Positions 14,613 to 22,724 of a DNA stretch of 47,315 nt are shown one piece after another (the first letter of the stretch is position 1; the number at the start of each line of letters is the position of its first letter). The notes under the pieces are model-generated. The model worked only from the letters and a program-made list of their open reading frames with translations. It made no database searches and had not been told where the DNA came from. Both the position numbers and the translations under genes were made by a program. The stretch is from contig JADHZE010000004.1 of assembly GCA_026934365.1 (NCBI GenBank), positions 1 through 47,315 on the forward strand, written 5' to 3'. The DNA comes from Isoptericola sp. QY 916 (lineage in GTDB: Bacteria; Actinomycetota; Actinomycetes; Actinomycetales; Cellulomonadaceae).

Positions 14613-16064
14613 TCAGCCCCAGACGAGCCCCCGCGCCGGGTCCTCCAGCACCTTCGCGACGTCGGCCAGGTAGCGGGCGGCGAGCTCGCCATCGACCAGG
14701 CGGTGGTCGACGGACAGCGCGAGCTGCGTGACCCAGCGTGCCTTGATCTTGCCCCTGTGCACCCACGGCTGCTTGCGGATGGCGCCGAACGCGAGGATGC
14801 CCGCCTCACCGGGGTTGAGGATCGGCGTGCCCGTGTCGGTGCCGAAGATGCCGACGTTGGTGATGGTGATCGAGCCGTCCGCCATGTCCGCGGGCTGCGT
14901 GCGGCCCGCGCGCGCCGTGGACGTGAGGGTCGCGATCGCCTTCGCCAGGCCGAGCAGGTCGAGGGTGTGCGCGTCCTTGATGTTCGGCACGACGAGGCCG
15001 CGCGGCGTCGCCGCCGCGATCCCCAGGTTCACGTAGTGCTTGTAGACGATCTCCTGCGCGCCCTCGTCCCAGCTCGCGTTGATCTGCGGGTGCCGGTTGA
15101 CCGCCAGCAGCATCGCCTTGGCGGCGACGAGCAGCGGCGTGACGCGCACGTCCGCGAAGTCGCGGTCCTCCTTCAGGCGCGCGACGAGCTTCATCGTCTT
15201 CGTGACGTCGATCGTCTGGAAGACCGTGACGTGCGGCGCCGTGAACGCGCTGGCCACCATCGCCTCGGCCGTGCGCTTGCGCACCGACTTCACCGGCACG
15301 CGCGTCTGGCGGCCGTCCTGGCTGACCGTGCCGGAGGCGAGCCACGGCCTGTCGTCGTCGGGGTAGGTGGCGAGGGACTTCGGGGCGGCACCCTCGTGGT
15401 GCGCGACGACGTCCTCCCGCGTGACGATCCCGCCCGGTCCCGTGGGGTGCACCGACGCGAGGTCGACGCCGAGGTCCTTCGCCAGCTTGCGCACCGGCGG
15501 CTTGGCGAGCACGCGGGTGCTCTGCGCGCCAGGCGCCGCCGGCACGCTCGCCATCGGCTTCTCGATCGCTGGGGCGGCCGGGGCGGGGGCCGGTGCGTCG
15601 ACGTCGAGGGGAGCGCCCGAGGTCGACGTCCCGGACATCGACGTCGGGCGCTTCGCCTCGACCTCGGCGGCCGGGGCGGCAGCGCGCCGCCGTCGTCGGC
15701 CACCGCCCGCGCCGTCGCCGGTGCCGTACCCGACCAGCACGGAGCCCGAGCCCTCGCCCGACGTCTCCTCGGCGGCCGCGGCGGGCGCGTCCGACGACCC
15801 GCCCGACGGCGCTCCGGCGGGGGCGTCGGTGGTGATCTCGATGATCGCCGTGCCGACGTCGACGGTCGTGCCCTCCTCGGCGAGCAGCGCCGTGACGGTG
15901 CCCGCCCACGGCGACGGCAGCTCGACGAGCGACTTGGCGCTCTCGATCTCCACGAACACCTGGTTGACGGCGACGGTGTCGCCGACGGCGACCTTCCACT
16001 CGACGATCTCGGCCTCGGTGAGGCCCTCGCCCACGTCCGGCAGCGGGAAGCGCTGGGTCGTCAT
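14613..16064 (-). CDS. bkdC: Dihydrolipoamide acyltransferase (E2) of a branched-chain 2-oxo acid dehydrogenase complex
   Basis: A 483-residue E2. The lipoyl domain spans ~residues 3-80 with the lipoylated Lys in VEIESAKSLVEL (~45). A long Ala/Pro/Gly-rich linker (~80-190) carries an RRRRR run. The peripheral subunit-binding domain covers ~195-235 (PPVRKLAKDLGVDLASV, GPGGIVTREDV). The catalytic acyltransferase domain covers ~255-483 and ends with the SVDHRLVDGELAARYL active-site His. It passes acyl groups from E1 to CoA. The start ATG is preceded by TGAGGAGAACG. Gene order on this strand is E1-alpha, E1-beta, E2, with 20 bp between E1-beta and E2. No E3 gene lies in the window, so the complex must use a dihydrolipoamide dehydrogenase encoded elsewhere. 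Confidence 0.92.
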   Translation of the reverse strand: MTTQRFPLPDVGEGLTEAEIVEWKVAVGDTVAVNQVFVEIESAKSLVELPSPWAGTVTALLAEEGTTVDVGTAIIEITTDAPAGAPSGGSSDAPAAAAEETSGEGSGSVLVGYGTGDGAGGGRRRRRAAAPAAEVEAKRPTSMSGTSTSGAPLDVDAPAPAPAAPAIEKPMASVPAAPGAQSTRVLAKPPVRKLAKDLGVDLASVHPTGPGGIVTREDVVAHHEGAAPKSLATYPDDDRPWLASGTVSQDGRQTRVPVKSVRKRTAEAMVASAFTAPHVTVFQTIDVTKTMKLVARLKEDRDFADVRVTPLLVAAKAMLLAVNRHPQINASWDEGAQEIVYKHYVNLGIAAATPRGLVVPNIKDAHTLDLLGLAKAIATLTSTARAGRTQPADMADGSITITNVGIFGTDTGTPILNPGEAGILAFGAIRKQPWVHRGKIKARWVTQLALSVDHRLVDGELAARYLADVAKVLEDPARGLVWG

Positions 16065-16084
16065 CGTTCTCCTCAGGTCCGCTC

Positions 16085-17098
16085 TCAGTGGGCCAGCACG
16101 CGGTCGACGGCGTCCACGACGCGGTCGACGCTCGGCAGGTACTCGTGCTCCAGCTTCGCGACGGGGTACGGCGCGTGGAAGCCGCCCACCCGCAGGACGG
16201 GGGCCTCGAGGGAGTAGAAGCACTCCTCGCTGACGCGGGCCGCGACCTCGGCGCCGGAGCCGAGGAACGTCGGCGCCTCGTGCACGACGACGCAGCGCCC
16301 GGTCCGCTTCACCGACTCCGCGACGGCGGTCACGTCGAGCGGCGAGATGGCGCGCAGGTCGACTACCTCGGCGCTGGTGCCCTCGGCGGCCAGCGTGTCG
16401 GCCGCCTTGAGCGCCGTCGCGACCGTCGGCCCGTAGGCGACGAGCGTGACGTCGGTGCCCTGGCGGGCGACGCGCGCCCGGTTGAGCACGTCGGCCCCGC
16501 CGGCGGCGGCCACCGTCGGGTAGGGGCTGGTCGTGACCTCGCCCTTGGACCAGTAGCGGCCCTTCGGCTCGAAGAACAGCACCGGGTCCGGCGACGCCAC
16601 GGCGGCGCGGATCATGTCGTACGCGTCCTGCGGGGTGGACGGCGAGACGACGCGCAGGCCCGGCGTGTGCGCGAACAGCGCCTCCGGGCTCTCCGAGTGG
16701 TGCTCCACCGCGCCGATGCCGCCGCCGTAGGGGATGCGGATGACGACGGGCACCTGCAGGCGGCCGCGCGAGCGGTAGTGCATCTTCGCGAGCTGCGTCG
16801 TGATCTGGTCGTAGGCCGGGAACACGAAGCCGTCGAACTGGATCTCGCACACCGGCCGGTAGCCGCGCAGCGCCATGCCGATCGCGGTGCCGACGATGCC
16901 GGACTCCGCGAGCGGGGTGTCGACCACGCGGTCCTCGCCGAAGTCCTTCTGCAGCCCGTCGGTGACACGGAAGACGCCGCCGTTGCGGCCGACGTCCTCG
17001 CCCATGACGAGCACCTTGCCGTCCGACTCGAGCGCCGAGCGGAGGCCCTCGGTGATCGCCCGGGCGAACGTCAGGGTCTGCGGGGTTGCTGAGGTCAT
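16085..17098 (-). CDS. bkdB: Branched-chain 2-oxo acid dehydrogenase E1 component, beta subunit
   Basis: A 337-residue transketolase-like beta subunit. The pyrimidine-binding domain shows TFARAITEGLRSALESD, VLVMGEDVGRNGGVFRVT (the E that activates ThDP), DTPLAESGIVGTAIGMAL, EIQFDGFVFPAYDQI and RIPYGGGIGAVEHHSES. The C-terminal domain has DVTLVAYGPTVATAL and VVDLRAISPLD. It pairs with E1-alpha to decarboxylate branched-chain 2-oxo acids, presumably feeding branched fatty-acid primers and valine/leucine/isoleucine breakdown. I used the ATG at 17098, which overlaps the E1-alpha stop by ATGA; an upstream in-frame extension has no homology. Confidence 0.92.
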   Translation of the reverse strand: MTSATPQTLTFARAITEGLRSALESDGKVLVMGEDVGRNGGVFRVTDGLQKDFGEDRVVDTPLAESGIVGTAIGMALRGYRPVCEIQFDGFVFPAYDQITTQLAKMHYRSRGRLQVPVVIRIPYGGGIGAVEHHSESPEALFAHTPGLRVVSPSTPQDAYDMIRAAVASPDPVLFFEPKGRYWSKGEVTTSPYPTVAAAGGADVLNRARVARQGTDVTLVAYGPTVATALKAADTLAAEGTSAEVVDLRAISPLDVTAVAESVKRTGRCVVVHEAPTFLGSGAEVAARVSEECFYSLEAPVLRVGGFHAPYPVAKLEHEYLPSVDRVVDAVDRVLAH

Positions 17099-18285
17099 CG
17101 GGCCGCCCCCGTCGTCTCGTTCGTCTCGTTCTCGTACTGCTCGAACCACGCCCGCTCGGCCTGCACCTGCGCGTGCTCGGTGGCGTACACGTGCTCGAAC
17201 ATCGCCGTCGCGGGCGGGGCGCCCAGCTCTCGCACCTCGGTGCGCAGCCGCTCACCGAGGGCGTCGGCCTCGCGCTCGATGCCGGCCGCCCAGCCGTCGT
17301 CCCAGGCACCCTCGGCGCGCAGCAGCGCGGCGAGACGGTCGATCGGGTCGCGGCGGGCCCAGTGGTCCTCCTCGGCGCGGGCCCGGTAGCGGCTCGGGTC
17401 GTCGGAGGTGGTGTGGGCGCCCATGCGGTACGTGTACGCCTCGACGAAGGTGGGGCCGCCGCCGGAGCGGGCGCGCTCCAGCGCCTCCGCGGTCACGGCG
17501 TAGCAGGCGAGGACGTCGTTGCCGTCCACCCGCACGCTGGGGATGCCGAACCCCTCGCCGCGCTGGTAGAGCGGGGCGCGCGACTGGCGCGACGTCGGCT
17601 CCGAGATGGCCCACTGGTTGTTCTGCAGGAAGAACACGACGGGCGCGTTGTTCACGGCCGCGAAGACGAGCGCCTCGCTGACGTCGCCCTGGCTCGTGGC
17701 GCCGTCGCCGAAGTACGTGACGACGGCGGCGTCGCGCGCCGCGTCGCCGGTGCCGACCGCGCCGTCGCGCTGCACGCCCATCGCGTAACCGGTCGCGTGC
17801 AGCACGTGGGAGCCGATGACGAGCGTGTACAGGTGCACGTTGTGCTCGTTCGGGTCCCAGCCGCCGTGGTCCTCGCCGCGGTACAGGCGGAGGCGGTCGA
17901 CCGGGTCGACGCCGCGCGCCTGGAGCACGCCGTGCTCACGGTAGGAGGGGAACACGTAGTCCTGCGGCGACAGGGCGTACGCCGACCCGACCTGGGCGGC
18001 CTCCTGGCCACGGCCCTGCGCGTACAGCGCGAGCTCGCCCTGCCGCTGCAGGGCCGTGGCCTCGTCGTCGAACCGTCGCGTCAGCACCATGTCGCGGTAC
18101 AGGGCGCGCAGGTCCTCGGAGGTGAGGTGGTCGACACGCGAGCGGTAGGTCGCGTTGTCGGGTTCGACGACACGCTCGCCGGTGGGCGAGACGAGCTGGA
18201 CCAGGGGGTCGACGTCAGCAGGCGCGACGTCGGCGGGCACGTCGACAGGCATCTTGTCGGGCTCGCCGGTGGTGTGCTGCGGCAC
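17095..18285 (-). CDS. bkdA: Branched-chain 2-oxo acid dehydrogenase E1 component, alpha subunit
   Basis: A 396-residue ThDP-binding alpha subunit. ALYRDMVLTRRFDDEATALQ (~residues 62-81) and YAQGRGQEAAQVGSAYAL are the E1-alpha opening. The ThDP/Mg motif is GDGATSQGDVSEAL with NNAPVVFFLQNNQWAIS about 25 residues on. TYRMGAHTTSDDPSRYR is the phosphorylation-loop region of BCKDH-type E1. I moved the start to the GTG at 18285 because AAGGAG lies 7 bases upstream; a longer in-frame form back to 18336 has no ribosome-binding site. It heads the E1-alpha/E1-beta/E2 operon. The 223-bp upstream region holds several strong palindromes but no adjacent regulator gene. Confidence 0.92.
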   Translation of the reverse strand: MPQHTTGEPDKMPVDVPADVAPADVDPLVQLVSPTGERVVEPDNATYRSRVDHLTSEDLRALYRDMVLTRRFDDEATALQRQGELALYAQGRGQEAAQVGSAYALSPQDYVFPSYREHGVLQARGVDPVDRLRLYRGEDHGGWDPNEHNVHLYTLVIGSHVLHATGYAMGVQRDGAVGTGDAARDAAVVTYFGDGATSQGDVSEALVFAAVNNAPVVFFLQNNQWAISEPTSRQSRAPLYQRGEGFGIPSVRVDGNDVLACYAVTAEALERARSGGGPTFVEAYTYRMGAHTTSDDPSRYRARAEEDHWARRDPIDRLAALLRAEGAWDDGWAAGIEREADALGERLRTEVRELGAPPATAMFEHVYATEHAQVQAERAWFEQYENETNETTGAAR

Positions 18286-18342
18286 GCGGTCTCCTTCGCT
18301 GACGGCCCCTGAACGGGGGCTGGGCTGCTCCGGCACGGAGGA

Positions 18343-18404
18343 GGTTCCGGCGCACCGATCGGCGCCACCGGAACCTACGCCTTCGTAGCCTACGCCAGCG
18401 TAGG
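18343..18404. promoter_or_regulatory. Palindrome cluster upstream of the 2-oxo acid dehydrogenase operon
   Basis: Two elements abut. 18343-18375 is an imperfect 33-bp palindrome with ends GGTTCCGG/CCGGAACC and a palindromic core CCGATCGG. Next, CTACG-CCTT-CGTAG (18375-18388) and CTACG-CCAG-CGTAG (18390-18403) are two tandem palindromes with a 15-bp period, framed by CCTACG...CGTAGG. They lie 58-119 bp before the E1-alpha start. The tandem boxes look like sites for a dimeric (TetR-like) regulator; the larger palindrome could be a second operator or a leader hairpin. No cognate regulator is adjacent. Confidence 0.6.
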
Positions 18405-18459
18405 TTGCCGTCCAGGGGGCAGACCCCCCGACGGCGGTGCCAATGTCCCCCCGATCGTT

Positions 18460-18476
18460 TTGGAGGATTCCTCCAA
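18460..18476. promoter_or_regulatory. TTGGAGGA/TCCTCCAA palindrome (Lrp/AsnC-like operator candidate)
   Basis: A 17-bp palindrome with 8-bp arms TTGGAGGA and TCCTCCAA around one base lies in an otherwise bare stretch between the small membrane-protein gene and the E1-alpha operon. Sequences of this form resemble Lrp/AsnC-family sites, a family that often regulates branched-chain dehydrogenase operons. That resemblance is from memory and the link is inference; no Lrp gene is in the window. Confidence 0.45.
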
Positions 18477-18508
18477 GCGTGCCGGGCGGTCGACCGCGCC
18501 CGCGCAGG

Positions 18509-18775
18509 TCAGCGCGGGTACCCCTGCCCCGCCCGCAGCGCGTCCCGCTCGCGCAGCACCGGCCACCGCGAGAAGGCGAACACGAGGAACATCACCACGT
18601 TGAGGATCGGCACGATCCCGACCAGGACCCACCAGCCCGAGTAGCCGGCCTTCTGGATGATCCGGATGTACGCGATCAGGAAGATGACGGCCACCGCCAG
18701 GTAGACGATGATCGCGGCCGTGCCGAACAACCATCCGTAGTCGTCGGCGAGCTGGTCGTAGTCCACGTTCTCCAT
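18509..18775 (-). CDS. Small membrane protein, two predicted helices
   Basis: An 88-residue protein from the ATG at 18775. It has an acidic N-terminus (MENVDYDQLADDYGW), a hydrophobic helix at ~18-37 (FGTAAIIVYLAVAVIFLIAY), a short basic loop RIIQKAGYSGWW, and a second helix at ~48-68 (WVLVGIVPILNVVMFLVFAF) with a charged tail. The motif KAGYSGWWVLVGIVPILNVV is typical of small DUF5684-like/DUF805-like membrane proteins of unknown function. It lies upstream of the E1-alpha operon on the same strand, but 223 bp of palindrome-rich DNA separates them. No function is assigned. Confidence 0.75.
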   Translation of the reverse strand: MENVDYDQLADDYGWLFGTAAIIVYLAVAVIFLIAYIRIIQKAGYSGWWVLVGIVPILNVVMFLVFAFSRWPVLRERDALRAGQGYPR

Positions 18776-18871
18776 GGCGGGGAGTCTTCCGCCGCTGGGC
18801 GGCACCGCAACCGGAGCCGTGTCGGTGGTGCGCGCGATGCTCAGGACACACCTCGACGAAGGGACCCGCCC

Positions 18872-19270
18872 ATGAACGCGCAGTCGACGCCGACGCCGGT
18901 CAACCCGCCTTCGCTGCACCAGAACCCCGCGTTCGCGTGGGGCATGATCCTGCCCGCCGGCCGCACGCTCTACGTGGGCGGGCAGAACGGCACCGGCCCC
19001 GACGGCGCCCTCGTCGAGGGCGGCCTGGGACCGCAGACCGAGGCTGCCCTGCGCAACGTGATCGCGGTGCTGACCGAGGCCGGCACCGACGTGGAGCACG
19101 TCGCGAAGCTGACGATCTACCTCGACCCCGCCGTCGACCCGAACGAGGCCTACGCCGCCTCCGGACGCGTCTGGCGCGCGCGCACCGCCGTCACCGTCCT
19201 CGCCGTCGCGCCCGCCCGCCCCGGCGCGCTCGTCGAGGTCGAGGCCGTCGCGACCGTCCCCGAGGGCTGA
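18872..19270 (+). CDS. RidA/YjgF-family protein
   Basis: A 132-residue member of the RidA family, slightly longer than the usual ~125-130. Family segments are NPAFAWGMILPAGRTLYVGGQNGTGPDG (split here by function: strand, then QNG loop), GLGPQTEAALRNVIAVLTEAG, VAKLTIYLDP and LVEVEAVATVP. The QNG form and the absence of the canonical deaminase Arg in the TVLAVAPARPGALVEVEA segment suggest a subfamily distinct from true RidA enamine/imine deaminases, perhaps with a different enol or imine substrate. A GAAGGGA ribosome-binding site precedes the ATG. It stands alone between a divergent membrane-protein gene and the alpha-galactosidase gene. Confidence 0.85.
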   Translation: MNAQSTPTPVNPPSLHQNPAFAWGMILPAGRTLYVGGQNGTGPDGALVEGGLGPQTEAALRNVIAVLTEAGTDVEHVAKLTIYLDPAVDPNEAYAASGRVWRARTAVTVLAVAPARPGALVEVEAVATVPEG

Positions 19271-19299
19271 CGAGCACGAGCCGCCGCCCGGCCGCCTGA

Positions 19300-19361
19300 G
19301 ATCGGTCACCCGCGACGGGATCGGTCCGATGGATGACCGATCGTGCGCCGGATGACCGATC
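19300..19361. repeat. Four-copy GATCGGTC(A/C) element with exact mirror symmetry
   Basis: Forward copies lie at 19300-19308 (GATCGGTCA) and 19319-19327 (GATCGGTCC), and inverted copies (TGACCGATC) at 19334-19342 and 19353-19361. Both pairs have a 19-bp period. All four copies are placed symmetrically around the centre at 19330.5, although the intervening 10-base spacers are not complementary. The layout matches the CGAGGTAGTAC arrays but uses a different motif. It covers the region just upstream of, and possibly overlapping, the annotated alternative starts of the alpha-galactosidase gene. Confidence 0.85.
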
Positions 19362-19390
19362 TCGTGGCCGGCGGATGGCAGGCTCAGGGC

Positions 19391-21610
19391 GTGACTGCCA
19401 CCACCGGCCGCGCCGACGCCGCCGACACCGCCGCCCACGGCTCCGCCGTCGACACCCTCGTCCATCTGCGCGCGGACGGCGTCAGCGTGCTGGTCGACGC
19501 CCGCGGCGGCGAGCTGCCCGCCGTCGTGCACTGGGGCGACGACCTCGGCCCGCTGACCGCCGACGATGCGGCCGCCGTCGTCGAGGCCGCGGCCGCCCCG
19601 CTCGTGAGCAGCGGCCCCGACGAGCCGACCCGGCTCGCGCTCGTGCCGGAGCCGCGCACGGGCTGGCTCGGGCGCCCGGGCATCGTGGGCGAGCGCGACG
19701 GCGGCGCCTGGTCGCCGCGCTTCACGACCACCGTGGCGACGCTGTGCGGCGGCACCCTGGCCGCCGGCCTCACCGAGGGCGGCGCCGGGGCGCTGCGCGT
19801 CGAGGCGACGGACCCGGTCGCGGAGCTCACGCTCATCCTCGACGTCGAGCTCACCGTCGACGGCGTGCTGCGGACGCGAGCCGCCCTCCGCAACGACGGC
19901 CGCCCGTACCGGCTGCACGAGCTCGCCGTCGTCCTGCCCGTGCCGCCTCGGGCGCGGGAGGTCCTCGACCTCACGGGCCGGTGGGGCAAGGAGCGGGTGC
20001 CGCAGCGGCACGACCTCACGGTGGGGACGCACCTGCGCGAGGGCCGCCGCGGCCGCACGGGCTTCGACGCCGCCACCGTGCTGACCGCGGGCGTCCCGGG
20101 CTTCGGCTTCGGCCACGGCGAGGTGTGGGGCCTGCACGTGGGCTGGTCGGGCAACCACCGGCACTGGGCGGAACGGCTGCCCACGGGCGACCAGGTGCTG
20201 GGCGGCAGCGAGCTGCTGCTGGCCGGCGAGGTGACCCTCGGCGCGGGCGAGGAGTACGAGACGCCGTGGATCTACGGCGTGCACGGCCACGGCCTCGACG
20301 CGCAGGCCGCGCGGCTGCACCGGATGCTCCGCCGCCGCACGGCGCACCCGCGCAGCCCGCGCCCGGTGACCCTCAACGTGTGGGAGGCGGTCTACTTCGA
20401 CCACGACCTCGCGAGGCTCACCGCGCTGGCCGACGCCGCGGCGGAGCTGGGCGTCGAGCGGTACGTGCTCGACGACGGCTGGTTCCGCGGCCGCCGGGAC
20501 GACACCCGCGGCCTGGGCGACTGGTACGTCGACGAGGAGGTGTGGCCCGACGGCCTGGACCCGATCGCGGACCACGTGCACGGTCTCGGCATGCAGTTCG
20601 GGCTGTGGTTCGAGCCCGAGATGGTCAACCTCGACTCCGACCTGGCGCGCGCCCACCCCGACTGGGTGCTGACCGCCGGCGGCCGGGTGCCGGTGCCGTC
20701 GCGGCACCAGCACGTGCTCGACCTGTCGAACCCCGACGCCGCCGCCTTCGTGCTGGAGCGGATGAGCGCGATCATCGGCGCCCACGGCGTGGACTACGTG
20801 AAGTGGGACCACAACCGCGACCTCGTCGACCCGGGCTCCGGCCAGGACGGACGGCCCGTCGTGCACGCCCAGACACTCGCCGCCTACGCGCTCATGGCCG
20901 AGCTGCGGCGGCGGCACCCGGGCCTGGAGATCGAGTCGTGCTCGTCGGGCGGCGGCCGGGTGGACCTCGGCGTCACCGAGCACACCCAGCGCGTCTGGGT
21001 GTCCGACGTGACCGACCCCTTGGAGCGGCAGCAGATGCAGCCGTGGACGGCACAGCTGCTGCCGCTGGAGTACCTGGGCGCGCACGTCGCGGCGGACGTC
21101 AGCCACCAGACCCGCCGCGCGCACTCCCTCGCCTTCCGCGCGGCGACCGCCCTGTTCGGCCACTTCGGCATCGAGTGGGACCTCACCCGCTCGACGCCCG
21201 AGCAGCTCGCCCACCTGGCCGGCTGGATCGAGCTGTACAAGGCGGAGCGCGGCCTGCTGCACACGGGCACGCTGGTGCGCCAGGACCTCCCCGCGGACGA
21301 CGGCCGGCAGGTGTGGGGCGTCCTCGCGACCGACCGCTCCCGCGCCCTGTTCCAGGTCGCGACCCTGACCCGACCCGCCACCGCGCCGCCCGGCCGCCTG
21401 ACCCTGCGCGGCCTGGACCCCGCGCGCCGCTACCGCGTCACCCCGCTGCCGCTGAGCGGCGAGGCCTACGACGGCTGGTCGGTCCCGCCGTGGCTCAGGC
21501 GCCCGGAGGGCACCGTCCTGACCGGCCGTGCGCTCGCCGTCGCCGGGCTCCAGACGCCGGAGTCGGCGCCCGAGACGACGCTCGTGCTGCGGGTGGAGGC
21601 CGTCGGCTGA
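19391..21610 (+). CDS. Alpha-galactosidase, GH36
   Basis: A 739-residue enzyme with the GH36 plan: a beta-sandwich N-terminal domain (~1-300), a TIM barrel (~310-620) and a small C-terminal beta domain. Active-site landmarks are NVWEAVYFDHD, YVLDDGWFRGRRDD, LGDWYVD, FGLWFEPEMV, the nucleophile in VDYVKWDHNRD (D473) and the acid/base in SCSSGGGRVDLG (D525). It removes terminal alpha-1,6-galactose from raffinose-type sugars or galacto-polysaccharides. No signal peptide is present, so it acts in the cytoplasm on imported sugars. I preferred the GTG at 19391 because earlier in-frame starts (19343, 19352) fall inside the four-copy repeat element; they remain possible. Confidence 0.93.
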   Translation: MTATTGRADAADTAAHGSAVDTLVHLRADGVSVLVDARGGELPAVVHWGDDLGPLTADDAAAVVEAAAAPLVSSGPDEPTRLALVPEPRTGWLGRPGIVGERDGGAWSPRFTTTVATLCGGTLAAGLTEGGAGALRVEATDPVAELTLILDVELTVDGVLRTRAALRNDGRPYRLHELAVVLPVPPRAREVLDLTGRWGKERVPQRHDLTVGTHLREGRRGRTGFDAATVLTAGVPGFGFGHGEVWGLHVGWSGNHRHWAERLPTGDQVLGGSELLLAGEVTLGAGEEYETPWIYGVHGHGLDAQAARLHRMLRRRTAHPRSPRPVTLNVWEAVYFDHDLARLTALADAAAELGVERYVLDDGWFRGRRDDTRGLGDWYVDEEVWPDGLDPIADHVHGLGMQFGLWFEPEMVNLDSDLARAHPDWVLTAGGRVPVPSRHQHVLDLSNPDAAAFVLERMSAIIGAHGVDYVKWDHNRDLVDPGSGQDGRPVVHAQTLAAYALMAELRRRHPGLEIESCSSGGGRVDLGVTEHTQRVWVSDVTDPLERQQMQPWTAQLLPLEYLGAHVAADVSHQTRRAHSLAFRAATALFGHFGIEWDLTRSTPEQLAHLAGWIELYKAERGLLHTGTLVRQDLPADDGRQVWGVLATDRSRALFQVATLTRPATAPPGRLTLRGLDPARRYRVTPLPLSGEAYDGWSVPPWLRRPEGTVLTGRALAVAGLQTPESAPETTLVLRVEAVG

Positions 21611-21636
21611 CCGCGCTCCCCCGCTAAGGTCAGACC

Positions 21637-22635
21637 ATGCCGACGCCGCCTGCCGCCCCGCCCACGACGATCCTCACCGCCGTCGGCGAGGAGTGGGCGG
21701 GCTCCGTCCTGCCCGCCGCCGTGCGCGACCGGCTCGCCGCCCACGGCCCGATCGTCGACCTCCGCGCCGCCGACGACGAAGCGCTCGCGTCGGCGCGCGT
21801 GCTCGTCACCGGCTGGGGCGCGCCGGTGCTGGACGCCGCGATGCTCGACCGCCTGCCGCGCCTGGAGCTCGTGGCGCACGCGGCCGGCTCGGTGCGGGGC
21901 CTGGTGACCCCCGAGGTGTGGGCGCGCGGGGTGCGCGTCACGTCGGCGGCGCACGCCAACGCGCGCGCCGTCGCGGACTTCACCGTGTCGATGGTGCACC
22001 TGGCCGTGAAGAACGCGCTGCGGCTGGGCCTGACGGCCGCGCGGCAGCGCGCGATGCCGGGGCGCGACGGCATCCGCGGCCTCGACGGCGCCGTGGTCGG
22101 GCTGGTCGGCTTCGGGCTCATCGCGCGCCTCGCCGCCGAGGCACTGCGCCCGCTGGACGTGCGCGTGCTGGTGCACGACCCGTACTACGACGCCGACGAC
22201 GCGCGCCGGGCGGGCGTCGAGCTCGTCAGCCTGCCCGAGCTGCTCGCCGCGAGCGACGTCGTGTCGGTGCACGCGCCGCTCACCGACGGCACGCGCGGCA
22301 TGCTCGGCGCCGCCGAGCTCGGCCTGCTCGCGCCGTCGGCCACGCTGATCAACACCGCGCGCGGCGGGCTGGTGGACCACGACGCGCTCGCGCGCCTGCT
22401 GGCCGACCGCGAGGACCTGTTCGCCGTGCTCGACGTCACCGACCCCGAGCCCCTGCCGGCGGGACACCCGCTGCTCGGCCTGGGCAACGTCTTCCTCACG
22501 CCGCACGTCGCGGGGTCGCTGGGCACCGAGGAGGCGCGGCTGGGCCACGCCGCCGCCGACGAGTTCGAACGGTGGGTCGTCGGCGAGCCGCTGCGGCACG
22601 AGATGCGCCCCGAGCAGCTGCCCTTCACCGCCTGA
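21637..22635 (+). CDS. D-isomer-specific 2-hydroxyacid dehydrogenase
   Basis: A 332-residue protein. The substrate-binding lobe (~1-115 and ~305-332) surrounds an NAD domain. The cofactor turn reads VVGLVGFGLIARLAAEAL (~residues 149-166), so the third glycine of the usual G-x-G-x-x-G is replaced by Ala, a tolerated but uncommon form. Catalytic residues follow the family: Arg in LINTARGGLVD (~246), Glu in VLDVTDPEPLP (~275) and His in VFLTPHVAGSLG (~293). It interconverts a 2-oxo acid and a D-2-hydroxy acid with NAD(P)H. Its position between the galactosidase and a sugar ABC transporter suggests a sugar-acid substrate. A strong hairpin follows the stop. Confidence 0.88.
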   Translation: MPTPPAAPPTTILTAVGEEWAGSVLPAAVRDRLAAHGPIVDLRAADDEALASARVLVTGWGAPVLDAAMLDRLPRLELVAHAAGSVRGLVTPEVWARGVRVTSAAHANARAVADFTVSMVHLAVKNALRLGLTAARQRAMPGRDGIRGLDGAVVGLVGFGLIARLAAEALRPLDVRVLVHDPYYDADDARRAGVELVSLPELLAASDVVSVHAPLTDGTRGMLGAAELGLLAPSATLINTARGGLVDHDALARLLADREDLFAVLDVTDPEPLPAGHPLLGLGNVFLTPHVAGSLGTEEARLGHAAADEFERWVVGEPLRHEMRPEQLPFTA

Positions 22636-22655
22636 CGGCCGCATCCGCCCGCCCC

Positions 22656-22694
22656 GAGGCCGCCGGGTCCGACGAAGGTCGGTCCGGCGGCCTC
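22656..22694 (+). terminator. GC-rich hairpin after the hydroxyacid dehydrogenase gene
   Basis: GAGGCCGCCGG pairs with CCGGCGGCCTC, and the inner CCGAC with GTCGG across a GAAG-type loop, 20 bp downstream of the stop codon. There is no T-tract, as is common for terminators in high-GC actinobacteria. It separates this gene from the ABC-transporter operon. Confidence 0.75.
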
Positions 22695-22724
22695 TCGCAT
22701 GTTCACTGTCGTGTGATGTTGTGT

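Noticed and set aside
18509-21262. A 917-codon minus-strand frame
   Set aside because: Only its final 88 codons (from ATG 18775) form a plausible membrane protein; the remainder is antisense to the alpha-galactosidase and RidA genes.
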